Positions 17,055 to 24,976 of a stretch of DNA of 64,000 bases are shown piece by piece (position 1 is the stretch's first letter; the number at the start of each line of letters is the position of its first letter). The translations under genes were made by a program, and so were the position numbers. The stretch is from Psychrobacter sp. FDAARGOS_221 (GTDB lineage: Bacteria; Pseudomonadota; Gammaproteobacteria; Pseudomonadales; Moraxellaceae): assembly GCF_002313155.2 (NCBI RefSeq), contig NZ_NWFK02000001.1, forward strand, positions 248,001-312,000. Reading direction: 5' to 3'. The notes below the pieces were generated by a model, which worked only from the letters and a program-made list of their open reading frames with translations, ran no database searches and was not told where the DNA came from.

Positions 17055-18305
17055 ATGAGTGACGCATCAAAAAATTCACAAAAGTTCAGCTGGCGCATAT
17101 TTGGTCCAGGTATTTTATTAGCAACCGGTGCCGTAGGCGGATCGCATTTGATTTCCTCTACCCAAGCGGGTGCGCTTTATGGCTGGCAGCTGGCGATTAT
17201 TATCGTCTTGGCCAACTTCTTTAAGTATCCTTTCTTTAAGTTTAGCACCGACTATGTCTATGATACTGGCGAATCATTGATTGCCGGTTATGCCCGCAAG
17301 TCTGGATTATACCTTTGGGTTTATACCATTCTGTTATTAGCCTCTGCGGTTATCAGTGTTGGCGCCTTGTCTTTATTAACCTCGGTTATTTTAAGCTTTA
17401 TGCTCCCAGAGCAATTAACCCCCGCTTCGACTGTTTTGTCAGCTTTAGTGCTGGGTAGCAGCTGGATATTGCTTATTTTAGGTCACTATAAACTTTTAGA
17501 CAGATTGAACAAGTGGATTATGGCGACCTTGATTATCACCACTATTTTGGCGGTGTTGGTCGCAGCCGGTAAGCCTACCGCCATCATTGAGGGTTATGTG
17601 CCGACCTCGCCTTGGAATATGGCATCACTGGCCTTTATCGTGGCATTGATGGGCTGGATGCCAGCGCCACTCGAGTTTGCTGCTATGACCTCTATGTGGA
17701 CCAAAGAAAAGGTTAAAACCGATCACACCACTCACAGACAGGGCCTGATCGACTTTAATGCCGGTTATATCTCCAGCGCCATCTTGGCATTGTTTTTCTT
17801 AGCGCTTGGGGTGTTTGTACAGTACGGCTCAGGCGTTCCGGTTGAGATGCAAGGCGGCGCTTATATTACCCAATTATTTAATATGTACACTGCCACCATC
17901 GGTGATTGGTCAAGACTGTTGGTTGCGTTTGTCGCCTTCATGGTGATGTACGGCACCACCATTGCTTGTATCGATGGCTATGGCCGCTCATTGGCTGAAA
18001 GCACGCGTCTGATTAAAGGCCAAGCTGATATTAATAACACCCAAATCCTATTTTGGACCACTTACACCGTCATCGGCAGCTTTATCATTATCACCTTCTT
18101 TAAAGGTCAGTTGGGCGCGATGCTTAAGTTTGCCATGATTTCAGCCTTTTTATTGGCGCCAGTATTTGGCTGGCTGAACTATTCATTGGTCAAAAGTCAG
18201 CAGCGACTCTCTGGCGCCATGACGGTCTACAGCGTGACTGGGCTATTATTTTTGGCGGCAGTGGCGTTGTTATTTCTAATGCAACTGACCGGTATTTTGA
18301 GCTAA
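17055..18305 (+). CDS. Nramp-like divalent metal transporter, copy 1
   Basis: A 416-residue membrane protein with about eleven helices of the Nramp/LeuT fold. The first-helix metal motif of classical Nramp proteins (DPGN) is replaced by FGPGILLATGAVGGSH, and the helix-6 motif keeps Met-Pro but reads GWMPAPLEF. This places it among divergent Nramp-related proteins, whose substrate may not be Mn or Fe; Mg-type relatives are known. ATG 17055 is chosen because the upstream extension from 17025 adds only a hydrophilic piece before the conserved start. A close paralogue follows after 67 bases and is probably co-transcribed. Confidence 0.85.
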   Translation: MSDASKNSQKFSWRIFGPGILLATGAVGGSHLISSTQAGALYGWQLAIIIVLANFFKYPFFKFSTDYVYDTGESLIAGYARKSGLYLWVYTILLLASAVISVGALSLLTSVILSFMLPEQLTPASTVLSALVLGSSWILLILGHYKLLDRLNKWIMATLIITTILAVLVAAGKPTAIIEGYVPTSPWNMASLAFIVALMGWMPAPLEFAAMTSMWTKEKVKTDHTTHRQGLIDFNAGYISSAILALFFLALGVFVQYGSGVPVEMQGGAYITQLFNMYTATIGDWSRLLVAFVAFMVMYGTTIACIDGYGRSLAESTRLIKGQADINNTQILFWTTYTVIGSFIIITFFKGQLGAMLKFAMISAFLLAPVFGWLNYSLVKSQQRLSGAMTVYSVTGLLFLAAVALLFLMQLTGILS

Positions 18306-18372
18306 TTCGATCAAACATCAAAAACCAAAACAAACAACACCCTTAAAACCTTTTAGCAAAAGGACACTCAAC

Positions 18373-19656
18373 ATGAGCAAGACAACAGCAGCATATGACG
18401 ACCAGTCGTCAACACATCCAGGCCAAAGTAAATCCCTTAAATGGAAAGTATTTGGCCCAGGTATCCTGTTAGCCACTGCTGCTATTGGTGGCTCACATCT
18501 GATTTCATCGACTCAGGCTGGTGCCCTATACGGTTGGCAGTTGGCGATTATGATTATCTTAGCCAACTTTTTTAAATATCCATTTTTTAAGTTTGGCACC
18601 GATTACGTTTATGAAAGTCATGAGTCTTTGGTAGCAGGCTATGCCAAAAGATCACCGATTTACTTATGGGCATTTTTTATACTCTCACTGGCCGCTTCGG
18701 TGATTAGTACCGGTGCAGTATCTTTATTAGCCGCGGTTATTTTAGGCTTTATGCTGCCTGAAAGTTGGGCATTAGAAACTACCACGCTAGCGCTAATAGT
18801 GATGGGTGTGTCTTGGCTGTTTTTGATATTGGGCCATTATAAGCTGTTAGATAGGGTCACCAAGTGGATCATGGTGTCGTTAACACTGGCAACGTTAGCG
18901 GCGGTGATTATCGCTGCTGGCAAGCCGACAGTGATGACTCCTGACTTTGTACCGATGTCGCCTTGGAATATGGCAACCTTAGGATTTATCGTGGCATTGA
19001 TGGGCTGGATGCCAGCACCACTTGAATTCTCAGCGATTAACTCTATGTGGGTATCGGCCAAGATTAAAAATGATCACACCACTCATAAGCAAGGCCTGAT
19101 TGACTTTAACGTTGGCTTTATTTCAACCTCTATTTTGGCGCTGTTATTTTTGGCGTTGGGGGTATTTGTTCAATATGGCTCAGGGGTTGAGATTCAGACC
19201 CAAGGCGGCGCTTATGTTGGGCAGTTGATTAACATGTATACCGCTACCATTGGTGAGTGGTCTAGACTACTGGTTGCGTTCATTGCATTTATGGTGATGT
19301 TCGGTACCACCATCACCTGTGGTGACGGCTATGGTCGTGTTAACGCTGAGTGTTGGCGCCTGATTCGTAATGACAACCAAGTTAATGGCAAGCAGATTGC
19401 GTTTTGGACCACTTATACCATCATTGGCGGTTATATCATCATTACTTACTTTAGTGGCCAATTGGGTGCGATGCTTAAGTTTGCCATGATTACTGCCTTT
19501 GTTTCAGCACCTATCTTTGGTTGGTTGAACTACACCTTAATCAAGCATCAAAAGAAACTGTCAGCAGGCATGACCCTATATACCATTGCCGGCTTACTAT
19601 TCCTAGGCGGCATTGCGCTATTGTTTATGGCTCAGTTGCTGGGCCTATTAGACTAA
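18373..19656 (+). CDS. Nramp-like divalent metal transporter, copy 2
   Basis: A 427-residue paralogue of the gene just upstream, nearly identical over helix 1 (FGPGILLATAAIGGSHLISS) and most other helices, and with the same GWMPAPLEF helix-6 motif. Differences gather in the N-terminal tail and in the helix 10-11 region (CGDGYGRVNAECWR against CIDGYGRSLAESTR). A tandem duplication is the simplest origin. An AAAAGGACA ribosome site precedes the ATG, and a terminator lies at 19694. Either copy could serve a different metal or condition, or the pair could form a heteromer. Confidence 0.85.
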   Translation: MSKTTAAYDDQSSTHPGQSKSLKWKVFGPGILLATAAIGGSHLISSTQAGALYGWQLAIMIILANFFKYPFFKFGTDYVYESHESLVAGYAKRSPIYLWAFFILSLAASVISTGAVSLLAAVILGFMLPESWALETTTLALIVMGVSWLFLILGHYKLLDRVTKWIMVSLTLATLAAVIIAAGKPTVMTPDFVPMSPWNMATLGFIVALMGWMPAPLEFSAINSMWVSAKIKNDHTTHKQGLIDFNVGFISTSILALLFLALGVFVQYGSGVEIQTQGGAYVGQLINMYTATIGEWSRLLVAFIAFMVMFGTTITCGDGYGRVNAECWRLIRNDNQVNGKQIAFWTTYTIIGGYIIITYFSGQLGAMLKFAMITAFVSAPIFGWLNYTLIKHQKKLSAGMTLYTIAGLLFLGGIALLFMAQLLGLLD

Positions 19657-19693
19657 TTGTCGCCATTAAAACAATTATAACCATTAAATTAAG

Positions 19694-19756
19694 ACTGAGT
19701 TTCGACATAATAGGTAGCGTTTAACCGCCATCTATTTGTTGAGACTCAGTTTTTTT
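19694..19756 (+). terminator. Terminator after the Nramp pair
   Basis: A long stem, ACTGAGTTTCGACA pairing with TGTTGAGACTCAGT apart from two G-U positions, with a 35-base loop, is followed by seven T residues. Confidence 0.75.
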
Positions 19757-19841
19757 CTATTGTACTCTTCCATCATTTCAGTATATATTGCTATTAAGGA
19801 TGCTTGGAGCATTAAGCCGTTATGGTATAGGGAGATGTGCC

Positions 19842-20606
19842 ATGAGTTATGGAAGACAAACACAACGAGACGTTAATAACCTGTTCAAGTTGCAGCGCCG
19901 ATTACAGCGCTCTATCGCCCCTGTGATTCTAGCTGGGGCTGTCACTATACCGCTGCTGCTCAGCGGCTGTGAATACTTTGCCCCTGACCCCATGATGCAG
20001 ACCATCCCTACCAATGCTGACCGCTGGCAAGACAAGCTGTCTGACACCCTGGATAACCTAGATGAAGAAGATCGGCAGCTACTGAGCCGCTATATGCTGC
20101 GCATGCGCTCGAGTGAGGCTTATGAAAAAGGCGCAATACCGCGTATTACAGTGGGTAAAGCCATTGAGCATCAGCGCAAATATGAAGTATTGCACCCAGA
20201 CAATCCAACAGGTCGAAGAAACAGTACCGCGCAAAAGTCAGTGCATGATATTCAGCAATTGACCTATCCGTTGTTACTGTTACCAGTGCAAGCCAGTGAA
20301 CAAGACAGCTTAAACCAAGTTGAGCTATCGTTTGTGCTAAGCAACCAAGGCATCACACCGGTGACCAGTTTTAAAGGCACAATTTTGATGCGTTATCCAA
20401 CTTTCAAAAAGGCCAAGCCGGTCGCGATAAAACTAACCCAGTTTGATCCACCGATCGCCAATGACAGTTCAAGAAAGCTTGTTGCCGGTGTCAATATCGC
20501 TGATACAAATGTGATGAAAGCAATTCATAATCCGCAGGATATTGAGCTGATTATTAGCGAAGGGGTGATAACCCTTGAAGATGGCACACAAGTGGTTTTT
20601 GAATAG
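19842..20606 (+). CDS. Lipoprotein of unknown function
   Basis: A 254-residue lipoprotein. The ATG at 19842 has GGGAG about eight bases upstream and is preferred over the TTG at 19788 and the ATG at 19800. After a basic N-terminus and a hydrophobic stretch, the lipobox LLSGC is clear. The mature protein starts with an acidic helical segment (DEEDRQLLSRYMLRM) and ends in a beta-rich domain (VELSFVLSNQGITPVTSFKGTILMRYP). I do not recognise the family. It sits alone between the Nramp terminator and the LysR gene; a link to metal transport is not shown. Confidence 0.75.
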   Translation: MSYGRQTQRDVNNLFKLQRRLQRSIAPVILAGAVTIPLLLSGCEYFAPDPMMQTIPTNADRWQDKLSDTLDNLDEEDRQLLSRYMLRMRSSEAYEKGAIPRITVGKAIEHQRKYEVLHPDNPTGRRNSTAQKSVHDIQQLTYPLLLLPVQASEQDSLNQVELSFVLSNQGITPVTSFKGTILMRYPTFKKAKPVAIKLTQFDPPIANDSSRKLVAGVNIADTNVMKAIHNPQDIELIISEGVITLEDGTQVVFE

Positions 20607-20747
20607 ATCTGTAATTAGGTCTGTGTCTAGCTGCTCACTTAGGTATTTGCTGCTATCCTTTACACACCATCGAAACTGACGTTAAATGGTCATAGTAAAT
20701 ATTACTGCTAAACAATAGCTACTAAATAATAGACGGTATTCTGCTGC

Positions 20748-21722
20748 ATGCAATTAAAACGACTTAAAGCCTTTCACGCCATTGCCCGCCTCAAAAGCTT
20801 TAGTGAGGCGGCGTATGAAACGCAGCTATCACAGCCAACCTTGAGCCGTTTGCTTAAGCAGCTTGAAGATGAGTTGGGTGTTGAACTGATTGATCGTTAT
20901 AACCGACCATTGCAGCTCACCGAAGCCGGTGCCTTTTTTTTCGATAAGATTACTCACATCCTGCAAGAGCTAGACAGCAGTATCAGCCTTACTCAAAAGA
21001 TAGCCAATCCGCCAGATACGCTGAATATTGGATTTGTGCCCTCGGTACTTTATGGTCTATTGCCGACTATTATCTCAAGGCTAAAACAGCGCATGCCGCA
21101 GCTTGATGTGCATCTAAAAGACATCAGCTCTTTTAAACAAGTGGGTGCGCTAAAATCTGGCGAGATTGATGTCGGATTTGGTCGCTTTGCGCATGATGAT
21201 GCTCAAATCCATCAGCTGCTACTGCGTCATGAGCGCTATGTCGCCGCCCTACCCAACACCCATCAATTGGTCAACAGCGATGATATTCATCTGTCTCAGC
21301 TGCAAGACAGCCGCGTTATCTTATATCATCAAACACACCTTCCGGTACCAAAGCTATTTAGCCGCGCATCCAGTCAAGTAAGCCATGAAACACAAACCAC
21401 TGATGCTTCTCAAATCAGTGAGCCACTGCTGCATTTATTTGCCAAACGCTCTGCTTTGCCGCATCAAACCACTGAGGTCAGTGATATTCAATTAGCACTG
21501 GGCTTGGTTGCCGCAGGTGAAGGCGTCACCCTTGTCCCTGATAGCTTAAAGTCAGTACGCGCTGGGCAAATCAGTTATTGCAGCTTAGTGCATGAAGATG
21601 CCACCTCGCCGATATATATCTGCACCTTAAAATCCCCCACCCATCCTGCCTTTGCAGCCTTGCTGGATGTTATCTATGACATCTATGAGCAGCGCGGCAT
21701 TACCTATCGACGCTTAAGTTAA
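20748..21722 (+). CDS. LysR-type transcriptional regulator
   Basis: A 324-residue regulator. Residues 1-62 form the LysR winged helix-turn-helix (LKAFHAIARLKSFSEAAYETQLSQPTLSRLLKQLEDELGVELIDR), and the rest is a co-inducer binding domain (LNIGFVPSVLYGLLPTIISRL ... LALGLVAAGEGVTLVP). Like the gene itself, the methylcitrate-cycle genes start on the same strand 300 bases downstream. Position makes it a likely regulator of those genes, with a metabolite such as 2-methylcitrate as ligand, but this is inferred. The gene begins with its own ATG in a short upstream gap. Confidence 0.9.
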   Translation: MQLKRLKAFHAIARLKSFSEAAYETQLSQPTLSRLLKQLEDELGVELIDRYNRPLQLTEAGAFFFDKITHILQELDSSISLTQKIANPPDTLNIGFVPSVLYGLLPTIISRLKQRMPQLDVHLKDISSFKQVGALKSGEIDVGFGRFAHDDAQIHQLLLRHERYVAALPNTHQLVNSDDIHLSQLQDSRVILYHQTHLPVPKLFSRASSQVSHETQTTDASQISEPLLHLFAKRSALPHQTTEVSDIQLALGLVAAGEGVTLVPDSLKSVRAGQISYCSLVHEDATSPIYICTLKSPTHPAFAALLDVIYDIYEQRGITYRRLS

Positions 21723-21827
21723 AATATTTGTAACAGTTTGTTAAAATAAAACCGCTATTATCCTCTTCTATATTGCAGTTAATGAATACATCTGGCAGTA
21801 AAGCATCAATAAATAAATAAAACTATT

Positions 21828-21874
21828 CAGTTATCGAATACTGTCATTTTATCTTAATTTAAACTGTTTATAAT
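21828..21874 (+). promoter_or_regulatory. Candidate operator and -10 element upstream of prpB
   Basis: CAGTTATCGAATACTG (21828-21843) is a 16-base imperfect palindrome centred on TCGA with intact CAGT/ACTG arms. TATAAT lies at 21869-21874. The position and T/A arm pattern fit a LysR-type activation site, but this is a weak call without footprint evidence. Confidence 0.4.
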
Positions 21875-22022
21875 CTAATCATAGCTGCTGTGTGCTGCTC
21901 TTCCCTATTTGCTAATTTAGCGCTACTCTAATGCGCAACACACAAGATGATTGTTGTTATATAACCCCCTAACTAACACCTTTTCAACTTCCATCTCACC
22001 CCAACCGATTCAAGGAATGAAG

Positions 22023-22916
22023 ATGACTACTCTTTCTGCTGGCAAGCGTTTCCGTGATGCCATTACCGAACAAACCTCAAATAACAAACCACTTCAAATT
22101 GTCGGCACCATCAATGCCTATACTGCCATGATGGCAAAACAAGTGGGTCATAAAGCTATTTATCTATCAGGCGGCGGCGTGGCCAACGCTTCTTACGGCT
22201 TACCTGACTTAGGTATGACCAGCCTTGATAACGTACTAGAAGACGCTAGCCGTATTACCAATGCGGTTGATACGCCTTTATTGGTTGATATCGATACCGG
22301 TTGGGGCGGCGCATTTAACATCGCTCAAACCATCAAAAAGATGGAAAAAGCAGGTGTTGCTGCAATTCATATCGAAGACCAAGTGGCTCAAAAACGTTGT
22401 GGCCATCGCCCAAACAAAGAAATCGTATCTACTGCCGAAATGGTTGATCGTCTAAAAGCGGCTCTTGATGCCAAAGAAGATCCAGACTTCGTGGTTATGG
22501 CACGTACCGATGCGTTATCGGTTGAAGGTCTAGAAGCCGCTGTAGAGCGTGCTGTTGCTTTCCAAGAAGCAGGTGCTGATATGATCTTCGCTGAAGCTTT
22601 GACCGATATTCAAATGTATCGCAAATTCACCGATGTGCTAGATATCCCAGTATTGGCCAATATGACCGAGTTTGGTCAGACTGACCTATACACCACTGAG
22701 CAGTTATTTGAAGTGGGTGTTGAAATGGTGCTATACCCACTATCAGCCTTCCGTGCGATGAACAAGGCAGCACTAAACGTTTATCAGCATCTATTGGATG
22801 ATGGCACTCAAGAAGCGGTAGTTGATACCATGCAGACGCGTATGGAGCTGTATGATTTCTTAAACTACCATCAGTTTGAACAAAAGTTAGACGAGTTATT
22901 TGCTCAGAAAAAATAA
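22023..22916 (+). CDS. prpB: Methylisocitrate lyase
   Basis: A 297-residue PEP-mutase/isocitrate-lyase family enzyme that splits 2-methylisocitrate to pyruvate and succinate, the last step of the methylcitrate cycle for propionate use. Catalytic signature KRCGH is present, as are the metal-binding [10 protein letters not shown] and VVMARTDA segments. ATG 22023 is chosen since it is six bases after AAGGA; the longer form from 21951 would add a non-conserved leader. First gene of the prp set, with prpC 72 bases downstream. Family identity is very secure given prpC and acnD next to it. Confidence 0.96.
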   Translation: MTTLSAGKRFRDAITEQTSNNKPLQIVGTINAYTAMMAKQVGHKAIYLSGGGVANASYGLPDLGMTSLDNVLEDASRITNAVDTPLLVDIDTGWGGAFNIAQTIKKMEKAGVAAIHIEDQVAQKRCGHRPNKEIVSTAEMVDRLKAALDAKEDPDFVVMARTDALSVEGLEAAVERAVAFQEAGADMIFAEALTDIQMYRKFTDVLDIPVLANMTEFGQTDLYTTEQLFEVGVEMVLYPLSAFRAMNKAALNVYQHLLDDGTQEAVVDTMQTRMELYDFLNYHQFEQKLDELFAQKK

Positions 22917-22988
22917 ACTTGGTGCTTAAATAAGTCCACTTTGTTTTAAACAATAAATCTAAATCAGTTAATAAAAAGGAATTTAATT

Positions 22989-24119
22989 ATGGCAGCAGGC
23001 AAACAACTTTCAGGCGCAGGCTTACGTGGTCAAATCGCAGGTAAAACTTCATTATCAACGGTCGGTAAATCAGGTTCTGGCTTAACCTACCGTGGTTATG
23101 ATGTGAAAGACTTAGCAGAGAACTGCATCTTTGAAGAAGTGGCCTACTTATTGCTATACGGTGAGTTGCCAACGCAAGCCCAGCTTGATGAGTATCTAGC
23201 CACGCTAAAGCAGCTGCGTGACCTACCTCAGCCTCTAAAAGATGTGCTAGAGCGTATTCCACAAGATGCGCACCCAATGGATGTACTGCGCACCGGTTGT
23301 TCAATGCTAGGTAACTTAGAGCCTGAAGACAGCTTCGAGCAGCAATTGGATAAAACCAACCGCATGCTATCGGCGTTCCCAGCGATTATCAACTACTGGT
23401 ACCGCTTTAGCCATGAAGGCGTGAAGATTGATTGTGTCACTGATGCAAAAACCATTGGCGGTCACTTCCTATACCTACTAAAAGGTGAGAAGCCAAGCGA
23501 GCTACATGAGCATGTGATGAACGTTTCACTAATCTTGTATGCTGAGCACGAATTCAATGCTTCTACCTTTACCGCTCGTGTGTGTGCGTCAACCTTATCA
23601 GATATCTTCTCATGTATCACTGGCGCTATCGGCTCGTTACGTGGCCCATTACATGGCGGCGCTAATGAAGCAGCTATGGAGCTTATCGAAGGCTTTGAAT
23701 CTCCAGAAGATGCAGAGCAAGGCTTACTGCGCATGTTAGACAACAAAGATAAGATTATGGGCTTTGGTCACGCGATTTACAGCGAATCTGATCCTCGTAA
23801 CGTCATCATCAAACAGTGGGCTGAAAAACTAGCCGCTGATGTGGGTGATGAGGTGTTATACCCAGTATCAGTACGTTGTGAAGAAGTGATGTGGCGTGAG
23901 AAGAAATTATTCTGTAACGCTGACTTCTTCCATGCTTCGACTTATAACTTTATGGGTATCCCAACTAAGTTATTCACGCCTATCTTCGTATGCTCGCGTC
24001 TAACCGGTTGGGCTGCGCACGTATTTGAACAACGTGCTGACAACCGTATTATTCGCCCAAGTGCTGAATACATCGGTGAAGAGCCAAGAGATGTACCACC
24101 AATCAGCGAGCGTGGTTAA
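22989..24119 (+). CDS. prpC: 2-methylcitrate synthase
   Basis: A 376-residue citrate-synthase family enzyme that condenses propionyl-CoA with oxaloacetate. The start STVGKSGSGLTYRGYDVKDLAENC is characteristic of PrpC. Catalytic histidines appear in LRGPLHGGANEAAM and GFGHAIYSESDPRN. The short N-terminus and lack of the extended citrate synthase domain separate it from GltA. It has AAAAAGGA before the ATG and lies in the same transcript as prpB. An inverted repeat follows at 24211, where the operon may be processed or ended. Confidence 0.96.
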   Translation: MAAGKQLSGAGLRGQIAGKTSLSTVGKSGSGLTYRGYDVKDLAENCIFEEVAYLLLYGELPTQAQLDEYLATLKQLRDLPQPLKDVLERIPQDAHPMDVLRTGCSMLGNLEPEDSFEQQLDKTNRMLSAFPAIINYWYRFSHEGVKIDCVTDAKTIGGHFLYLLKGEKPSELHEHVMNVSLILYAEHEFNASTFTARVCASTLSDIFSCITGAIGSLRGPLHGGANEAAMELIEGFESPEDAEQGLLRMLDNKDKIMGFGHAIYSESDPRNVIIKQWAEKLAADVGDEVLYPVSVRCEEVMWREKKLFCNADFFHASTYNFMGIPTKLFTPIFVCSRLTGWAAHVFEQRADNRIIRPSAEYIGEEPRDVPPISERG

Positions 24120-24210
24120 TAAGTTGATGCGTCTATAGGCTGAGCCTATGACGTTTAATAAGCTTGAAATGAGCTTGGTTTGAATCGCTTATAAACTGAG
24201 ACTGATAACG

Positions 24211-24277
24211 CCCTTAATATCTGGCACTTGCCTAGTGAGTTGTATGACAATTTATAGCGTTAAACAGATATTAAGGG
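24211..24277. repeat. 13-bp perfect inverted repeat downstream of prpC
   Basis: CCCTTAATATCTG (24211-24223) and its exact complement (24265-24277) enclose a 41-base loop. The right arm is followed by TTTGTTGTT. It may act as a terminator or RNA-stability stem between prpC and the following gene. Confidence 0.65.
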
Positions 24278-24384
24278 TTTGTTGTTCATCCAGTGAGTTA
24301 AACCGAGCATACATACATTCAACCAACAAGCATGAACCAAACTAGGTGCAAACTGAATAACTGATCTTAAAAAAGACAAATATT

Positions 24385-24909
24385 ATGAATAAATCACTAA
24401 TTGCCAGCGTTTTAATGTGCTTAAGCTTTCAATGCGTGGCAGCTAATAGTGATGATGGCCATGTCAAAGAGAAGCAAGCCATTACCAAACAATCGGTAGC
24501 GAGTGTCAGCGAGGTTTGCCAAAGTGATGAGCAGTCCTCTTTAAAGCCAGGGTTTTATATTGTCGATAACCGCATGTATGACGTGCTCGACAGTGCTGCG
24601 GCTAATGCAGCATCAGATAAAGACAAGTCATTTTTGCCAATAAGCATTGTGCACAGCACCCGCATAAAACCTTATATCAAAGACACTGAGTACCATTTAA
24701 CGCTGCAAACAACGGCCAAAGGCGCTCGTAAACTAAAAGCCTTTAGTGCTAATAATGTCGGTAACTATATTGCGCTTATTGTTGATGATGAGGTGTTGTT
24801 TTCGGCTACCATAATGGCCCTACTCTCTGATTCATTTTATGTCACTGGCATTAGCAGCCATCAAGAAGCATTAGAAATTCAGACAAAAATAAACTGCGCC
24901 TTACGTTAA
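24385..24909 (+). CDS. Periplasmic protein with a SecD P1-head-like domain
   Basis: A 174-residue exported protein with a typical signal peptide (residues about 1-20, ending CVAA). The mature C-terminal part (residues about 105-172) reads LTLQTTAKGARKLKAFSANN, VGNYIALIVDDEVLFSATI and a TGI...EALEIQTKI tail. This resembles the head subdomain of the SecD periplasmic domain (VxFTLxxEGAKKF...NVGKxLAIVLDGxVxSAP). The rest of SecD is absent. It lies between prpC and acnD, an unusual place for such a gene. The similarity is from recalled motifs and the role is unknown. Confidence 0.6.
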   Translation: MNKSLIASVLMCLSFQCVAANSDDGHVKEKQAITKQSVASVSEVCQSDEQSSLKPGFYIVDNRMYDVLDSAAANAASDKDKSFLPISIVHSTRIKPYIKDTEYHLTLQTTAKGARKLKAFSANNVGNYIALIVDDEVLFSATIMALLSDSFYVTGISSHQEALEIQTKINCALR

Positions 24910-24976
24910 TTGTGCTCATTTAAACCGAACGACCTTATACATTATTAAATTTATTTACGAATAGGGAAAGCATGCC

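Noticed and set aside
24205..24277. Inverted repeat after prpC as a CRISPR or transposon end
   Set aside because: Only one pair exists, with no spaced repeats, no target duplication and no transposase gene.
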